Part shown: positions 35,630-44,065 of the stretch, piece after piece
How positions within the stretch are numbered: the stretch's first letter is position 1
Layout of the letters: every line of letters starts with the position of its first letter
From: Streptomyces sp. 71268
GTDB lineage: Bacteria > Actinomycetota > Actinomycetes > Streptomycetales > Streptomycetaceae
Length of the DNA: 64,000 bases
Direction of reading: 5' to 3'
NCBI RefSeq assembly: GCF_029392895.1
Contig: NZ_CP114200.1
Span: 1,765,501-1,829,500 of the forward strand
The notes under the pieces: generated by a model
The model's database searches: none
What the model was told of the DNA's origin: nothing
Seen by the model: the letters and a program-made list of their open reading frames with translations, nothing else
Position numbers and translations under genes: made by a program

Positions 35630-38440
35630 TCACAGCCTGGGGTCGACGGCCTCCGACTCCAGGGCCAGGATCGCGAACACGGCCTCGTGCACCCGCCACA
35701 GCGGCTCCGCGCCCGCCAGCCGCTCCAGGGCCTCCAGGCCGAGCGCGTACTCGCGCAGCGCCAGCGAACGCTTGTGCGGCAGGTGCCGCTCGCGCAGCCG
35801 CTCCAGGTTCTCCGGGCGCGCGTACTCCGGGCCGTACACCAGGCGCAGGTACTCCGGCCCCCGGCACTTGAGGCCGGGCTGTACGAGCTTGCCGCCCGCG
35901 GTTCGCGCGCCGGCCTTCACCGGCTTGATTACCATGCCCTCACCGCCGGCGGCCGTCAGGTCCAGCCACCACTGGATGCCGGCCGCCACCGACGCCTCGT
36001 CCTCGGTGTCGACGTAGAGCCGGCGCGTGGGCGCGAGCAGCCCGTGCCCGCGCCCTGGGGCGGCGGCACCGTGCGCGTCCCCGACCCCGGCTCCGGCTGC
36101 CGCCTCGCCCGCGCCCGCCCTCGCGTCCGCGTCCGCCGCCGCCGCCAGGAGATCGGCCTCGGCGGCGATGAGCCGGTCCACCAGCGCCAGTTGGGCATCG
36201 TGCGGCAGCAGGGCGAGATTGCGGCCCTGCCCGGCCAGCAACTGGAACGGGGCCAGCCGAATGCCGTCGAGGCCCTCACGGCCGTCGGCACCCGGCGCCG
36301 GCGCGTCCAGCACGCCATCCACGGGCCCGCCCGCCGGCCGACCCGCGCGTTGGCCCGACGACGGGTCCGCGCGCTCCGCCGGCGGGGCGCCCACGCGCCA
36401 GCAGTAGCGCCGGTACGCCTCGGTGAACGCCTCGGCATCGGCCGCGCGCTCCCGCTGCCGCGCCAGCAGTTCGGTCACCTCAAGGCCGCGCTCGGCCGCC
36501 GCCTCCAGGGCGTCGAGCACGCCGGGGAACACGGCCCGCGAGGCCGCCCCGACGGCCGCGTACTGGCCGCGCAGCAGCCCCTCGGCCTTCAGCGACCACG
36601 GCATCAGCTCGGCGTCGACGAGCAGCCAGTCCGTGTCGAACTCCGCCCACAGGCCAGCGCCGTCGACGGCCTCGGCCAGCCGGCCGAGCACCCGTTCGGT
36701 CAGCGCGGGGTCGGCGAAGAACGGCCGCCCGGTACGCGTGTGCAACACGCCCCTGACCTCGGCGGTCGTCGCCCCGAAGCGCTCGCGGGGCACGCCCGCG
36801 TCCCGGCACACCAGGGCAACCGCCCGCGAGCCCATGTGCTTCTCCTGGCACACCACCTGTCGTACGCCGTCGGCCCGGTAGGCGGCGAACGCCTCGGCCG
36901 GATGCTCCAGGTAGCCGTCCCGCGACGAGGTCGGGCACGGGGCCATCGTCGGCGGCAGGTAGGCCAGCAGGCTCGGGTCCACGGCGAACCGGCTCATCAC
37001 CTCAAGCGCCGCCGCCGCGTTCTCCTCCTTCACCGCGATCCGGCCGAGCTCCCGCGTCTCCACCACCCGCCGGCCGACGACGTCGTTCAGGTCCAGCGGC
37101 CTGCCGTCCGCGCCGCCCGGGGCCTCGCTGACCAGCGGTTTGACCGGCTCGTACCAGACCTTCTCGGCCGGCGTGCTCACCAACTCCCGCTCCGGCCAGC
37201 GCAGCGCGGTCAGCGCGCCACCGAAGACGCACCCCGTGTCGAGGCAGATGGTGTTGTTCAACCAGGTCGCCCGCGGCACGGGGGTGTGCCCGTAGACCAC
37301 CGCGGCCCGGCCCCGGTAGTCCTCGGCCCACGGATAGCGCACCGGCAACCCGAACGCGTCGGTCTCCCCCGTCGTCTCCCCGTACAACGCGAACGAGCGG
37401 ACCCGGCCCGACTGGCGGCCGTGGTACTTCTCCAGCAGCCCGGCGTGCGCGACCACCAGCGCGCCACCGTCCAACACGTAGTGGCTGACCAGCGAGCGGA
37501 TGAACGCCGCGACCCGGGCCCGGAAGTCGGGGTCGCGGGCGTCCTCGCGCTCCAACTGCTCGATCGTCTCCGGCAGGCCGTGCGCGAGCTTGACGGTGGT
37601 GCCCGCGAGATAGCGGCCCAACTTGTTCTCGTGGTTGCCGGGCACGCACAGGGCCGTGCCGTCCGCCACCATCCCCATGACCAGGCGCAGCACGCCCGGG
37701 CTGTCCGGGCCACGGTCGACGAGGTCGCCGACGAACACGGCCGTACGCCCCTTCGGGTGCGCCGCCCCCACTGCGCGCCCCTCGTCGTCCCGGCGCAGCT
37801 CGTATCCGAGGTCGCCGAGCAGGCTCTCCAGCTCGCCGCGACAACCGTGCACGTCACCGATGATGTCGAACGGCCCGCTCAGGTGCCGCAGGTCGTTGTA
37901 GCGCCGCTCCCGCGTGACGGTGACGGCCTCCACCTCCGCCACCCCGCGCAGCACGTGCACCGCGCGGAACCCCTCACGCTCCAGGTGGCGCAGCGAGCGC
38001 CGCAGCTCACGCCGGTGGCGCTGGATCACGTGCCGGGGCAGCGCGGCTCGGTCCGGCCGGGCCGCGTTGCGCTCGGCGCACACCCCCTCCGGCACGTCGA
38101 GCACGATCGCGACCGGCAGCACGTCGTACTGCCGCGCCAGCGCGATCAGTTGCTTCCTGCTGCCCGACTGCACGTTGGTGGCGTCCACCACGGTCAGCCG
38201 CCCGGCCGCGAGCCGCTTGCCCGCGATGAAGTGCAGCAACTCGAACGCGTCGGCGCTGGCCCCCTGGTCGTTCTCGTCGTCGCTGACCAGCCCGCGACAC
38301 ACGTCCGACGAGATCACCTCGGTGGGCTTGAAGTGCCGCGCGGCGAAGGTCGACTTGCCCGAGCCGGTGGCCCCGACCAGCACCACGAGAGCGAGGTCGG
38401 GCACCGCGAGAACCCGCTCGTCGGTCATCTCGTCGGTCAT
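35630..38440 (-). CDS. pnkp: Bacterial polynucleotide kinase-phosphatase-ligase Pnkp (RNA repair)
   Basis: Three-domain RNA end-healing and sealing enzyme, 936 residues. The 5'-kinase has P-loop GATGSGKST at residues 23-31. The metallophosphatase (2',3'-phosphatase) shows GDVHGC near 193, GDLVDRG near 234 and GNHEN near 265. The ligase-like adenylyltransferase has EKHMGSRA near 531, with the nucleotidyl lysine, and later GEGMVIKP (motif IV/V region). Known Pnkp proteins are about 850 residues; the extra length is an Ala/Gly-rich insertion (about 790-815) and loops. Its ATG overlaps the hen1 stop by four bases (ATGA), so the two are coupled. Together with Hen1 it repairs RNAs cut by ribotoxins. 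Confidence 0.95.
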   Translation of the reverse strand: MTDEMTDERVLAVPDLALVVLVGATGSGKSTFAARHFKPTEVISSDVCRGLVSDDENDQGASADAFELLHFIAGKRLAAGRLTVVDATNVQSGSRKQLIALARQYDVLPVAIVLDVPEGVCAERNAARPDRAALPRHVIQRHRRELRRSLRHLEREGFRAVHVLRGVAEVEAVTVTRERRYNDLRHLSGPFDIIGDVHGCRGELESLLGDLGYELRRDDEGRAVGAAHPKGRTAVFVGDLVDRGPDSPGVLRLVMGMVADGTALCVPGNHENKLGRYLAGTTVKLAHGLPETIEQLEREDARDPDFRARVAAFIRSLVSHYVLDGGALVVAHAGLLEKYHGRQSGRVRSFALYGETTGETDAFGLPVRYPWAEDYRGRAAVVYGHTPVPRATWLNNTICLDTGCVFGGALTALRWPERELVSTPAEKVWYEPVKPLVSEAPGGADGRPLDLNDVVGRRVVETRELGRIAVKEENAAAALEVMSRFAVDPSLLAYLPPTMAPCPTSSRDGYLEHPAEAFAAYRADGVRQVVCQEKHMGSRAVALVCRDAGVPRERFGATTAEVRGVLHTRTGRPFFADPALTERVLGRLAEAVDGAGLWAEFDTDWLLVDAELMPWSLKAEGLLRGQYAAVGAASRAVFPGVLDALEAAAERGLEVTELLARQRERAADAEAFTEAYRRYCWRVGAPPAERADPSSGQRAGRPAGGPVDGVLDAPAPGADGREGLDGIRLAPFQLLAGQGRNLALLPHDAQLALVDRLIAAEADLLAAAADADARAGAGEAAAGAGVGDAHGAAAPGRGHGLLAPTRRLYVDTEDEASVAAGIQWWLDLTAAGGEGMVIKPVKAGARTAGGKLVQPGLKCRGPEYLRLVYGPEYARPENLERLRERHLPHKRSLALREYALGLEALERLAGAEPLWRVHEAVFAILALESEAVDPRL

Positions 38441-40113
38441 GCGGTCACCTCGTCGCGCGGCACGGTCACAGTGGCGATTTCCTGGTCGGGCGTGGGGGCG
38501 GGCGTGCGGTCGGGTGTGGGGACGGGCGTGGCGTGGGCCGCCTGGGTGGCGGGCGTGGTGTGGGGCGTGGCGTCGGCCTTGGTGCCGGGCGTGGCGTCGG
38601 CCTTGGTGTCGGGCGTGGTTCCCGTCTGGGCCTGGTCGCCCGCCGGGGTCGGGGCCGGGGCGGGCGGGTTCAGCGTGAACAGCGCGAGCTGGGTCGGCGG
38701 GCCCACCTCGGGGTCGTCCGGGCCGACGGGCCGGAACTCCACGCCGTAGCCGTACCGGCGCGCCACCCCCTCGGCCCAGGTGCCGAACTCCTGGCGGGTC
38801 CACTCGAAGCGGTGGTCGGCATGGCGCATCTGCCCCGCCGCCAACCCGCTCCACCGCACGTTGTACTCCGCGTTCGGCGTCGTGATCACCACCGTACGGG
38901 GGCGTGCCGCCCCGAACACGGCGTGTGCCAGCGCCGGCAACCGCGGCGGATCGACGTGCTCCACCACCTCACTGAGCACCGCCGCGTCATACCCCCGCAG
39001 CCTGCCGTCGGTGTACGCGAGCGAGCCCTGCATCAGCCTGACGCGGGCCGCCTGGCGCTCCGGAAGCTGATCGAGGCGCAGCCGCCGCGCGGCCGAACCC
39101 AGCGCGCGCTGCGAGACGTCGACGCCCACCAGTTCCGTGAAGCGGGCATCGATCATGAGCTGGGCGAGGAGTTGCCCCTGGCCACAGCCGAGGTCGAGCA
39201 CCCGCGCGGCGCCCACCTCGGTCAGCACGGCCACGATCGCCTCCCGGCGCCGCACGGCCAACGGGCTCGGCGCCCGGGTGGTGTCGGCGCGCTCGTCCAC
39301 GGCGTTGTCCACGCTCTCGGGCGGGGTGTCGTCCGCGGCGGCGAGCCGGGCCAGTTCGAGCCGATCCAACGCGTCCCGGGTCAGCGCGCGGCTCCGGGCC
39401 AGATACCGGTGGGCGATCAACTCCTGCTCCGGGTGGCCCGCCAGCCACCCTTCACCGGAGCGCAGGAGCTTCTCCACCTCGTCGGGCGCGACCCAGTAGT
39501 GCTTGGCGTCGTCGAGCACCGGCAGCAACACGTAGAGCTGCCGCAACGCGTCCACGAGCCGCGCCTCGCCCGTCAACACCAGCCGCACGTAGCGGGCCGC
39601 ACCCCACTCGGGGAACCGCTCGTCCAACGCCACCGGCGTCGCCCGCACCCGCCAACCCAACGGCGCGAACATGCGCTCCACCAGGTCCGCCCCGCCCTCC
39701 GACGGCAACACCGGCACCTCGACCCGCAACGGCAACGGCCGCTCCACCAACTCGGGACGCGCGGCGCAGCGACCCTGGAGCGCACTGGAGAACACCGCGC
39801 GCAACGCCACGGCGAGCAACGAAGAGGCCGCGTACGGACGGTCGTTGACGTACTGGCCGAGCGGCACAGCGGTCGCGGCGTCGGCGCCCTTACCGGGACG
39901 CTTCCCCCGTCCGCCGCGCACCAGGGCCACCGTGTCCACCTCCAGCAACAACGCGGCCGTGCACCGCTCGGGGGACGCCTCCGGGTAGAAGACGTGCGCC
40001 ACCCCGTGCGAAGTGGCGAAGCGTTGCACCTTCTCAGGATGCTTGTGCAACAGGAACCCGAGGTCGGTAGCGGGCTGCTCGGTATCACCGGTCATGGTGA
40101 GGGTTAAGAACAC
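38437..40113 (-). CDS. hen1: RNA 3'-terminal ribose 2'-O-methyltransferase Hen1
   Basis: Bacterial Hen1, 558 residues. The N-terminal half (start VFLTLTMTGD) activates Pnkp ligation. The C-terminal half is the methyltransferase, with motif I LDLGCGQGQLL near residue 304 and the metal-binding Glu-x-x-Glu-His in SEVVEHVD near 381 plus His in MRHADHRFEWTR. It 2'-O-methylates the 3' end before sealing, protecting repaired RNA from re-cleavage. The GTG at 40113 is chosen to give the conserved family start. A tail of about 95 residues beyond the normal C-terminus is Pro/Thr/Ala-rich, with a repeated TKADATP unit. It is translationally coupled to pnkp. Confidence 0.95.
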   Translation of the reverse strand: MFLTLTMTGDTEQPATDLGFLLHKHPEKVQRFATSHGVAHVFYPEASPERCTAALLLEVDTVALVRGGRGKRPGKGADAATAVPLGQYVNDRPYAASSLLAVALRAVFSSALQGRCAARPELVERPLPLRVEVPVLPSEGGADLVERMFAPLGWRVRATPVALDERFPEWGAARYVRLVLTGEARLVDALRQLYVLLPVLDDAKHYWVAPDEVEKLLRSGEGWLAGHPEQELIAHRYLARSRALTRDALDRLELARLAAADDTPPESVDNAVDERADTTRAPSPLAVRRREAIVAVLTEVGAARVLDLGCGQGQLLAQLMIDARFTELVGVDVSQRALGSAARRLRLDQLPERQAARVRLMQGSLAYTDGRLRGYDAAVLSEVVEHVDPPRLPALAHAVFGAARPRTVVITTPNAEYNVRWSGLAAGQMRHADHRFEWTRQEFGTWAEGVARRYGYGVEFRPVGPDDPEVGPPTQLALFTLNPPAPAPTPAGDQAQTGTTPDTKADATPGTKADATPHTTPATQAAHATPVPTPDRTPAPTPDQEIATVTVPRDEVTA

Positions 40114-41717
40114 ACGCCCGAGTATCGCCCGCCCACCCCACACGCCCCCACCGATTTCCCGGCCCAGGGCAGAACAGCTAGCGCGCGGTAGCGCGGCAGG
40201 TCGGTGGCGCGGTAGCGCGGCGGACCGGTGGCGCGGTCGCGGCGGGTCGGTGGCGCGGTAGCGCGGCGGGTCAGCGCGGGAGCGTTCGGGGGCTTGCTTC
40301 GGTGCCCTCGGCTCTGGGTGCTGTACGGAGCGTGGGGCGGCAGCGCTCGTGTGCTGGCGCGCCTGGGCTCTGGGCTCTGTGTCTTGTACGGAGCGCGGGG
40401 CGGCAGCGCGGCAGCGTTCGGGTGCTTGCCGCCTGGGCTCTGAGCTCTGGGCTTTGGGCTCTGTACGGAGCGCGGGGCATGGGGCGTCGGGCGTGTTGGG
40501 TTTCGGAGCCCTGGGGCCTTCGCGGCTGTTGGCGCCTGCGGAGGCTTATGTGGGGAGGGCGGGGCTCCAGCCGCTGTCGCGGGCGTGTTGCCGGGCCTCC
40601 TCGCTGAGGGCGGGCTCACCTCGCTGCGAGAAGCGGGCCCCTCGCTGCGGACCGGGCGGGGGGGCTCCCCCCTCCCTCCCCTCCCCCTCACCCCCCGTAT
40701 TTCCGCCGCCAAGTCGGCGATCTTGTCCGGGCCCACTCGGCAGCAGCCGCCGATGAGTCGGGCTCCCTCGGACTGCCATGCCGCGACCCGCGCCGGGTCG
40801 AAGGTGCCGCGACCTCGCCAGTCCCTGGCCGTCGCGTCCCAGTCCTCGCCGCTGTTCGGGTAGACGACCACCGGTTTGCCGGTGACCAGCCCCGCCAGCC
40901 GCACCGCGCCGTCCGCGTCGGCCGGCGTGCAGCAGTTCACCCCGACCGCGATGACCTGCTCGTTGTCCGCCGCGAGCGCGAACGCTCGCTCCAGTGGCTG
41001 GCCAGCCCGGGTGAGGTGGCCTTGGATGCTGTACGAGAGCCACACCGGCACTCCACAGTCCTCGGCTGCCCAGAGCATCGCCTCCGCCTCGTCGATGTCC
41101 GGCACCGTCTCCAGCGCCAGCACGTCCGGTCGCGCCGCGGCCAACGCCGTGATGCGCGGGCGGTGGTAGTCCACGAGTTCTCGCACGCTCAGCCCGTACC
41201 CGCCCCGGTACTCGCTGCCGTCGGCGAGCATCGCCCCGTACGGGCCGACGGAGCCCGCCACCCACACCGTGCCGTTCCCTGCGGCGGCGGACTCGCCGGG
41301 CGCTGCCCGCCGCTCGCCCGGCCGCTCGGGTTCGCGGCCCACGGGGGCGCCCCCCGCGCCTATGCCACCGCCCCCGCCGGGCGCCTCCCCCGTTGCCTGA
41401 TCCGCCCGTCCCGCCGCCTCGTGCTGGGCCGCCGCCCGGCGGGCCAGGTGGACGCTGCGCCGCAGCAGTTCGTCCACCTGGCGCCGGCCCAGGTCTCGGC
41501 GGGCGAACCCCTCGTAGCTGGCCTGGTAGCTGGAGGTGATCAGGACCTGGGCCCCGGCCCTGACGTACGCCGCGTGCGCGGCCTCGATCTGCGCCGGGTC
41601 GTCCGCGAGGAGCCGCGCCGACCACAGGTCGTCCGACAGGTCGCAGCCCTGTGCCTCCAACTGGTTGGAGAGCCCGCCGTCGAGCACGACGGTCCCGTGT
41701 GCCAGCGCCTCGGCCAA
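40104..41717 (-). CDS. mmuM: Homocysteine S-methyltransferase with repeat-derived C-terminal tail
   Basis: Zn-dependent homocysteine S-methyltransferase (MmuM/BHMT type). The barrel starts VVLDGGLSNQLEAQG, continues with ALETVPDIDEAEA and ends with the two zinc-ligand segments GVNCCTP and GGCCRVGP. It makes methionine, usually from S-methylmethionine. A Gly/Ala-rich insertion lies near residues 105-150. The catalytic domain ends near residue 345; the remaining 190 residues are low-complexity Pro/Arg/Ala sequence encoded by DNA tandem repeats and run 10 bases into hen1. The start is a TTG at 41717 with no clear ribosome site. Whether the whole tail is translated is uncertain; the barrel itself is not in doubt. 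Confidence 0.85.
   Translation of the reverse strand: MAEALAHGTVVLDGGLSNQLEAQGCDLSDDLWSARLLADDPAQIEAAHAAYVRAGAQVLITSSYQASYEGFARRDLGRRQVDELLRRSVHLARRAAAQHEAAGRADQATGEAPGGGGGIGAGGAPVGREPERPGERRAAPGESAAAGNGTVWVAGSVGPYGAMLADGSEYRGGYGLSVRELVDYHRPRITALAAARPDVLALETVPDIDEAEAMLWAAEDCGVPVWLSYSIQGHLTRAGQPLERAFALAADNEQVIAVGVNCCTPADADGAVRLAGLVTGKPVVVYPNSGEDWDATARDWRGRGTFDPARVAAWQSEGARLIGGCCRVGPDKIADLAAEIRGVRGRGGRGEPPRPVRSEGPASRSEVSPPSARRPGNTPATAAGAPPSPHKPPQAPTAAKAPGLRNPTRPTPHAPRSVQSPKPRAQSPGGKHPNAAALPPRAPYKTQSPEPRRASTRALPPHAPYSTQSRGHRSKPPNAPALTRRATAPPTRRDRATGPPRYRATDLPRYRALAVLPWAGKSVGACGVGGRYSGVCS
40183..40272. repeat. Tandem 24-bp repeats, about four copies
   Basis: Units start at 40183, 40207, 40231 and 40253. 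The first two are 24 bases, the third is 22 and the last is partial; all begin GCGCGGT. They lie in the 3' part of the methyltransferase gene, just upstream of hen1. Confidence 0.8.
40321..40482. repeat. Degenerate direct repeats in methyltransferase tail
   Basis: TGTACGGAG recurs at 40322, 40385 and 40462, each followed by a GGGGC-rich run, with GGGCTCT runs between. They encode the repeated SVQSPKP / YKTQSPEP / YSTQSRG peptides of the protein tail on the minus strand. Confidence 0.75.
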
Positions 41718-41809
41718 CGGAAGGGCGGGGCCCTCGGGCGGGGCCGGGGGCCAGGGGGGGCGGTGTCCCTTCGGGGGGCGGCTCGGCGGCGGATGTCATG
41801 GCTCGTTCC

Positions 41810-42733
41810 TCAGCCGAGTTGCGACTGCACCTGGGAGGAGATCAGCTCCAGGTGGTCGAGGTCGTCGAGGTCGAGGATCTGGAAGTAGATCCGGGAGGCG
41901 CCGATCGCCGCGTACTGGCCGATCTTGTCCACCACCTCGGCCGGTGAGCCGGCCAGGCCGTTCGCCTTGAGTTCGGTCACGTCCCGGCCGATGGCCGCGG
42001 CGCGCCGGGCCACCTCGCTGTCGTCCTTGCCGACGCAGGCCACCAGGGCGTTGGAGTACACCAGGTCGTCGGCCTTGCGGCCGGCCGCCTCGGCCGCCGC
42101 TCGCACGCGGCCGAACTGCCGGTCGCTGTCCTCGACGGAGGCGAAGGGGATGTTGAACTCGTCGGCGTACCGCGCGGCCAGGCGCGGGGTGCGCACCGCC
42201 CCGTGGCCGCCGATGAGGACCGGCACCTTCGACTGGGTGGGCTTGGGGAGGGCGGGTGAGTCGGTGAGCTGGTAGTGCGTTCCGTTGTGGGTGTACGTCT
42301 GGCCCAGCGGCGTGTTCCACAGGCCGGTGACGATCTCCAGTTGTTCCTCAAGGCGCGCGAACTTCTCCTTGGGGAAGGGGATGCCGTAGGCGCGGTGTTC
42401 CTCCTCGAACCATCCGGAGCCGAGGCCGAGCTCGATTCGTCCGCCGGACATCTGGTCGACCTGTGCCACCTGGATGGCCAGCACGCCGGGGAGTCGGAAG
42501 GTGCCCGCGGTCATCAGGGTGCCGAGGCGGATGCGGCTGGTCTCGCGGGCGAGACCGGCCAGGGTGATCCAGGCGTCGGTGGGGCCCGGCAGGCCGTCGA
42601 CGCTGCCCATGCGCAGGTAGTGGTCGGAGCGGAAGAAGGCGTCGAAGCCCAGGTCCTCGGTGGCCTTGGCAACGGTGAGAAGGGTGTCGTAGCTGGCCCC
42701 CTGCTGGGGCTCGGTGAAGATGCGTAGATCCAT
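41810..42733 (-). CDS. LLM-class F420-dependent oxidoreductase
   Basis: Bacterial-luciferase-like F420-dependent oxidoreductase, 307 residues. Marks are the start MDLRIFTEPQQGASYD, DAFFRSDHYLRMG, LGTLMTAGTFRLPGVLA and the barrel segment RIELGLGSGWFEEEHRAYG, then VPVLIGGHG. Such enzymes use reduced deazaflavin F420 for reductions in actinomycetes; the substrate cannot be inferred. I use ATG 42733, preceded by AGGATGGAG; an ATG three codons upstream is possible. It is transcribed in the same direction as the homocysteine methyltransferase, 92 bases apart. Confidence 0.88.
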   Translation of the reverse strand: MDLRIFTEPQQGASYDTLLTVAKATEDLGFDAFFRSDHYLRMGSVDGLPGPTDAWITLAGLARETSRIRLGTLMTAGTFRLPGVLAIQVAQVDQMSGGRIELGLGSGWFEEEHRAYGIPFPKEKFARLEEQLEIVTGLWNTPLGQTYTHNGTHYQLTDSPALPKPTQSKVPVLIGGHGAVRTPRLAARYADEFNIPFASVEDSDRQFGRVRAAAEAAGRKADDLVYSNALVACVGKDDSEVARRAAAIGRDVTELKANGLAGSPAEVVDKIGQYAAIGASRIYFQILDLDDLDHLELISSQVQSQLG

Positions 42734-43086
42734 GGACTCCATCCTGCCTGCTTCGGGGCATGGCACCGACGTGCCCCCGGCCCGTGTCAGCCCCCGCGAC
42801 TCGCGGGCCCGTGGTCGCGCGGGGCTGTCTCACGCGGTCGCGGCGTCGGGTGCACGGGGTCGCGGGTGGTGGGCGCCGGGAGTGGGGTCGGCGTCCGCCG
42901 TGTCGGGGCGGCGTCGGTCGCTCGTCCGGGTTGGTCGCTCGTCTGGTTCGGTGGTGGTCCGCCACCGGTGGCCGGAGCCGCCGGGCGGCGGGCGCCGGGC
43001 GGCTCACCGGCCCGGTGGGCGCGGTGGTGGGGGCGCGGAGAGGAGGCGTCGAGGGGCGCGAGCGTGGGTGGGGTGGGGGTCGCTGG
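42734..43086. other. Intergenic region, nothing recognised
   Basis: The 353 bases between the F420 enzyme and the DUF6099 gene are GC-rich, with G-rich runs. They contain no frame with coding character and no clear hairpin or promoter. Confidence 0.4.
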
Positions 43087-43557
43087 TCAGGCGGCGCCGC
43101 CTTCCCGGTACGCCGTGAGTTCCCGGAGCATGCCGAAGACGCGGTCTCTGGACTCGTCCGCGGCGTCCACGGCCTCCACGCACTGCCAGTACAGCCCCTC
43201 TTCCGCCACGCAGGCCACCTCCACCAGGGCTATGCCGACGTCGCCGAGCAACACCCCCAGCGCGAGGAGTACGCGCCGGGGGTCGCGCACTTCCGTCAAC
43301 TGCACGGCGCGTATCGCCCCGGTGCGCAGTGTGGGGTGGTTGAGAGCGGGGCGCCCCAGTGCGCCGCACGCCCGGCCGCCCGCCTCGCTGAGGCCCTGCG
43401 CTTCCCAGCGCGCCGTGGGTGAGGCGCTGCCCGCGAAGTAGCTTCCGATGACTTCGGCGAGCGCCTGTGCCTGCCATGCCTCGACGACGACGTCCTGCAC
43501 GGCGTCAGCCCGTGTCAACGCCAGTCGGGTGGCCTCGATGAGCCGCATCGCCTCCAT
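43087..43557 (-). CDS. DUF6099-like conserved actinomycete protein
   Basis: All-alpha protein of 156 residues without signal peptide or membrane segment. The segments MEAMRLIEATRLALTRA, EAWQAQALAEVIGSYFAG, LGVLLGDVGIALVEVACVA and YWQCVEAVDAADESRDRV match a Streptomyces-wide family that I recall as DUF6099; function unknown. Its upstream region carries two DnaA-box-like sequences. The family call is from memory. Confidence 0.7.
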   Translation of the reverse strand: MEAMRLIEATRLALTRADAVQDVVVEAWQAQALAEVIGSYFAGSASPTARWEAQGLSEAGGRACGALGRPALNHPTLRTGAIRAVQLTEVRDPRRVLLALGVLLGDVGIALVEVACVAEEGLYWQCVEAVDAADESRDRVFGMLRELTAYREGGAA

Positions 43558-43652
43558 GTCCCATGCCCCTCTTCGCCCGTGCCGTGTGGGTTATCTGTTC
43601 GCTACCCAGAGTGATGAATAACAGGCGGGAAAGCTAGGGGAATTCAGGAATC

Positions 43653-43679
43653 TGTGGACAACAGTTACGCTGTGGATAA
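43653..43679 (-). promoter_or_regulatory. Two DnaA-box-like sequences
   Basis: On the minus strand, TTATCCACA (43671-43679) and TTGTCCACA (43653-43661) lie in the same orientation, 18 bases apart. TTGTCCACA is the preferred Streptomyces DnaA box. They are about 100 bases upstream of the DUF6099 gene in an AT-rich patch. No oriC genes (dnaA, dnaN) are near, so this is a promoter or titration site at most. Confidence 0.5.
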
Positions 43680-43687
43680 CTTTCTCA

Positions 43688-44065
43688 CTACAGAGAGTGA
43701 TGGTCTATGTTGGTGGGCGGCGCCGCTCGCCGGGCCGGGAAGCGTAGTTCGTTGCGGTCGATCTTGGCGGAGAGGGCCCGCAGCGGGTCGATGTCCAGCG
43801 CCAGGCAGAACTGCAGGAGGTAGGCGAGCACGTCGGCCACCTCGTCCTCGACGCGCGCCGACGTCGTGGGGTCGGCCATCACGGCGGCCGACTGTTCCGG
43901 CGTCAGCCACTGGAAGATCTCCACGAGTTCGGCCGCTTCGACGCTCAGCGCCGAGGCCAGGTTCTTCGGCGTGTGGAAACGCTGCCAGTCGCGCGCGGCC
44001 GCGAAGTCGGCGAGCCGCCGCTGAAGGGCGGGCAGGTCAGGGGCGGGTTCGGGTGCCTTGGTCAC
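43688..44065 (-). CDS. MazG-like nucleotide pyrophosphohydrolase
   Basis: All-alpha NTP pyrophosphatase of 125 residues, of the MazG / RS21-C6 (dCTPase) kind. The metal-binding ExxE helix is in SVEAAELVEIFQW, and the second acidic helix is EDEVADVLAYLLQF. TPKNLASAL and a C-terminal KIDRNELRFPA are typical. It hydrolyses non-canonical or excess dNTPs to dNMP and pyrophosphate. The start ATG lies inside the end of the upstream ATPase gene (29-base overlap), so they are co-expressed. Confidence 0.9.
   Translation of the reverse strand: MTKAPEPAPDLPALQRRLADFAAARDWQRFHTPKNLASALSVEAAELVEIFQWLTPEQSAAVMADPTTSARVEDEVADVLAYLLQFCLALDIDPLRALSAKIDRNELRFPARRAAPPTNIDHHSL

Noticed and set aside
40183..40482. 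CRISPR array
   Set aside because: Repeats are GC-rich, tandem and degenerate, without uniform spacers, and lie inside a coding frame; no cas genes are nearby.
43653..43679. Chromosomal or plasmid replication origin
   Set aside because: Only two DnaA boxes and no dnaA, dnaN, rep or par genes nearby.
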